64,000 bases of DNA from Bugula neritina (taxonomy: Eukaryota > Bryozoa > Gymnolaemata > Cheilostomatida > Bugulidae), in assembly GCA_964035545.1 (NCBI GenBank), contig OZ037772.1, positions 1,823,001 to 1,887,000 of the forward strand. The letters are read 5' to 3'. The position numbers and the translations under genes are program-made. Below, piece after piece: positions 61,011 to 64,000 of the stretch (position 1 is its first letter; each line of letters starts with the position of its first letter). Below the pieces are notes generated by a model. The model was not told the DNA's origin. It did not search any database and saw only the letters and a list, made by a program, of their open reading frames with translations.

Positions 61011-62815
61011 ATGGCGGCTAGTTTGAGCACACTTTTGGACTAGAAGAGGAAGGAGACAAGGAGACCACAGAACTCTCTGGGGAGGGAGGTAAAACACGCT
61101 TCAGCTACAAAGCAAGAGTTGAAAAGAGAAATAATTGGAAAAAGTTGAAATTTTACTCCATTTGATCCAAAATTACCAGATATCAATAAGAGTTGCAATC
61201 ACATGTTCTCCTGTAGTTTTCAGAACAAAAGGATGCTTTTGTTGAGCAGAGTCTTGAGCTTGGTGACTTGACAAAATTGCTTTGATCTTAGATAAGTCAC
61301 AAAAGCATTTATTTGTAGTTAATCTGAATACTAATATAAGACAGTTATAAACTAGATCTTAGTTTTAGGTCATATATAGTATGAAATTTTACAGACATGA
61401 AGAAACAACTAAAGGAGGTGCTGGATGGGCAGAAAAAACTGATGGCTATAATCACTGATAGCCATAGTGGCAAAGACAATATAACTGAGCAGCTGGAGGA
61501 GCCGCTAAAAACAATACAAGAGTTTGAATCTCTTGAAGAACTTCTCCAATCCTCAAGAGAAAAACGTTCTGCTCTGGTACATAGTATACTACTATATAAT
61601 ATAGATTGTATAGCTAGTTTAAAAACTTTTGGTGTATAACATGCAATATATAACATCCTGGCGTAGTTGATATTAGAATACAATTTCTAGTGAACTGTAG
61701 ATTTTCAAGCTATAAAGTGTGTTTCTCTTATGGAATGTTTCTCATTAAAGTGTTAGAAAAAATATTTGCCCCACTGCAATAGCACATTGAATGTATTCAC
61801 GTAAATTCATGCTATGAAATATAGGTGCATTAATGTTGTAAACAAAGTTTCTTTTCCAACTGGGAGGAAAAAACTGCGCAGATATGGTGAAAAGAGCCAT
61901 GAGAAGAATTGGCACCAATGGGCTGTGGAGCCAATTCAGTATGAAGGGCAAAGCCCATAAACAACATAAAAAGCTGTCTCTAAAAATATATTGAAATAAA
62001 ATCTGTATCAAAACTTATCAAATCTCTGGGGCTGCATCAGCAGTTAGAATAGTTGTTGAGTTGTTGAGTTTAGAATAATTGCTCATCTAAAAATTTACTG
62101 CATTCACTAAGTTTTACTTTCTAATTATATTTCAGAAGCTCTGCTGAAAAGTAAAAGTAATAAAGAAATAGACATAGAGATTGAAGTATAGCTATTTTTG
62201 CCGCAGTGCCCTTATCAACTGGGAGGGGATAAGTATAAAAAGACAAGTTTGCAAGATGAGGTTTTTGTTCTGTTGTTTTTCATTTTTCTTAACAAAATAA
62301 AGTAGCCATTACAGAGATCGGTGTAGGATCGCCAACCTTTCACCAACGTTGTATGAAAACCATTTATGCAACGTTATGCAACACAACGTTTATGGAACGT
62401 CGGTGAAAGTTTTGCGATAAACGTTTGTTTTAAAAGTTGTATATAGTACAAAAATGTGTCGACATTTAAACGTTTATTAAACAATTTGTAAATTGTTGGT
62501 GCAGTGATTGTTAAAGAACTAGGGGGATGTTTTGATGGCTCTATAACTGAACCTGAAGAATCAGCTAGTGCTATACTAGACTGACTATACAAAGATATCA
62601 AACAAGGCTATGTCAATTATTGTACTCGCGATAATTTGCTATATCTCATAACCAGCTGCACAGAACCAAAGCAAGCATGGGGCACTTTACAAAAACACAG
62701 AACCAGAAAGCAAGTCAGGAAACTGACAGTGCCTTCCTCCTATCAAAAAGGGAGACAACCAACTACTAACCAAAAAATACTTAAACGGACACTTGATCTA
62801 AATTTGTCAAAATAA
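61011..62815 (+). CDS. Small three-exon gene, possibly DUF4806-like, frame interrupted
   Basis: Exons 61011-61088, 61395-61576 and 62505-62815. It starts ATGGCGGCTAG, a typical animal start context that also matches a YY1-type motif. Exon 1 begins MAASLSTLL, meets TAG at codon 11, and reads on one base out of frame as [16 protein letters not shown]. That frame joins exon 2 in phase ([19 protein letters not shown], later [20 protein letters not shown]). The short coiled coil followed by an acidic EFESLEELL segment resembles the start of DUF4806 domains. Exon 3 gives [20 protein letters not shown], a TGA at 62582-62584, then [20 protein letters not shown] and a basic tail ending TLDLNLSK. Exon 3 is one base out of phase with exon 2. 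The DUF4806 link is a guess. Confidence 0.5.
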
Positions 62816-63166
62816 AAAATAGTTGTTGTAAACATGGCAACTGCACAAGATGGTGCAGAGTTGTCTACCCAATGGTCCTGCTTCAAGGAAGAGTTCAACT
62901 ATTATCAACAAATATCTCTTCAAACAACAAGAAGTATAATACATGCAAAATTTTTAAGTTGATGCAGATTAAAAGAATTTATTTATGGGTTAAATAACAA
63001 CCAATTGGTTTAAGCTTTTTCAAATATAAGTATATTTCAATGATAGTAAAATGAATTTTACGTAAAATATATATTGTACGAAAATAAACAAATACACAGG
63101 ATAGTTAAGGGCAACCTTTTAGCTGCAACTGCCTTGCTGAGGTTTGCATTGTAATCATATAAGAAT
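62816..63166. other. Short gene-free spacer
   Basis: 3' flank of the small gene. AATAAA-like hexamers are present; no other feature seen. Confidence 0.35.
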
Positions 63167-63524
63167 TCAGTACCAGTAAAATAAAATCTCACCTAATTGA
63201 GCTAGAGTCAAAATTTAAAAACTATGATGTAGATCTTCTTTTTCTCCAGTGTAAGTTTTTTGGAAATTTCAATTTTCATTTTTTTTGCGAAGTTATAGAC
63301 AAAAAACTGCCGAATTTTGGCCAATTTTGCCTGAAAAGCTGACTTTTCAGTACCAGTAAAATATCTCAGCAGCAAAGCATGATATCTGAATAAAAATTGC
63401 ACTGCTGGAATCCTGAGATATTTCTCCAGTGTAAGTTTTTTTCTTTTTTCAATAACTCTGCTAGATTGCTCATAAATTGGTGATTTATACACTGAAAATG
63501 CCATATTTTCTCATAAGAAACTAG
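63167..63524. repeat. 179-bp tandem duplication
   Basis: TTCAGTACCAGTAAAAT at 63167 and 63346, and TTTCTCCAGTGTAAGTTTTT at 63242 and 63421, recur at the same 179-bp offset. The copies are diverged. Confidence 0.7.
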
Positions 63525-63682
63525 CAGCGCGCAGCACTTCACGCTTCACTGAGCACGTAGGGATGAGAAGATATTGGCGCCTACATAATAATTACAGGCT
63601 AGCTAGCTGGCAGGCTATAATGAATAGCTTGCTTTGTACTTTGTTTATGTAGCACCAATAATGGAATGTTGATAGATAACGC

Positions 63683-63850
63683 AGCCCTAACGAAGGTTGC
63701 TGCTTATTGGTTGTAGTTTAATCTTAGGCTAAACAATTACAAGTAGGCAACACGCATGCCACCCGCAGAGCAATATTATTCAAGAACCCGAACTACATTT
63801 TGAGAGAAATTTATGATATTCTTAGTGAGGATGCCCTTAACTATCCTGTG
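63683..63850 (+). repeat. Dispersed repeat, copy 2
   Basis: Partner of 55735-55890 in the same orientation. Shared ACAAGTAGGCAA and GATGaCCTTAACTAT-like stretches. Confidence 0.6.
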
Positions 63851-63929
63851 TAGCAGCTAACTGGGAAGGAAGCATCTAACTGAGATGATAACATGTTATA
63901 TTAAATCACCTTATTGTGTATGATTTTAG

Positions 63930-64000
63930 TATCAAGAACTTTTCCTGGACCACCTATTACCACAACCAGTTTACCAACTAGTCAAGAAGCAAATAATGGA
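63930..64000 (+). CDS. Possible exon start, runs off the window
   Basis: A TTTTAG acceptor is followed by a frame reading SRTFPGPPITTTSLPTSQEA, Pro/Thr/Ser-rich, to the window end. With no partner exon it stays a candidate. It could continue the gene at 61011. Confidence 0.25.

Overview
The window is AT-rich nuclear DNA of an invertebrate animal. The evidence is a fibrillar collagen with a C-propeptide, a C-terminal CLASP domain, a cytosolic-type valyl-tRNA synthetase split by many short introns, a P-element/THAP9-type transposase, a jockey/CR1-like reverse transcriptase, tRNA-derived SINEs, and tandem repeats in most introns. I cannot name the phylum. There are no bacterial operons, CRISPR arrays or rRNA genes. 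Protein-coding sequence is a small fraction of the 64 kb.

Layout. 1-5.4 kb: minus-strand VARS exons (5' half of the gene; it runs off the left edge). 5.5-9.3 kb: two non-LTR reverse-transcriptase remnants in simple-sequence DNA. 9.7-13.4 kb: a ten-exon THAP9/P-element-like transposase whose frame joins cleanly across all nine introns. 14.8-25.3 kb: plus-strand fibrillar collagen with minisatellites in and before it. 26-27.5 kb: minus-strand coiled-coil exons, convergent with the collagen. 27.5-34 kb: almost gene-free, holding a 145-bp inverted repeat whose arms lie 3.4 kb apart. 34.4-37.4 kb: a small six-exon minus-strand gene of unknown function. 38-46 kb: cryptic simple sequence, a large AGT/AGC tract and weak exon candidates. 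47.2-49.2 kb: last exons of CLASP. 49-60 kb: gene-poor with dispersed repeats. 60.4-60.9 kb: two identical 208-nt-spaced units, each with a type I hammerhead self-cleaving ribozyme, joined by (TA)n. 61.0-62.8 kb: a small gene starting right after them.

Two results stand out. First, the tandem hammerhead unit has the organisation of an animal retrozyme (mobile circular-RNA retroelement). Second, every host gene I could read well enough to judge carries stops, frame slips or missing pieces (VARS two stops and a missing exon; collagen one stop, frame slips and seven glycine losses, all to A-containing codons; CLASP one stop and a frame slip; two unknown genes likewise), whereas the 835-codon transposase and the 327-codon RT frame are clean. 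Either the assembly has local base errors or this is a decaying region (old duplicate, sex-limited or B-chromosome-like DNA) in which mobile elements are younger than the host genes. The sequence alone cannot decide.

Exon boundaries below were read by eye from splice signals, frame and protein similarity. Treat them as good to a few bases.
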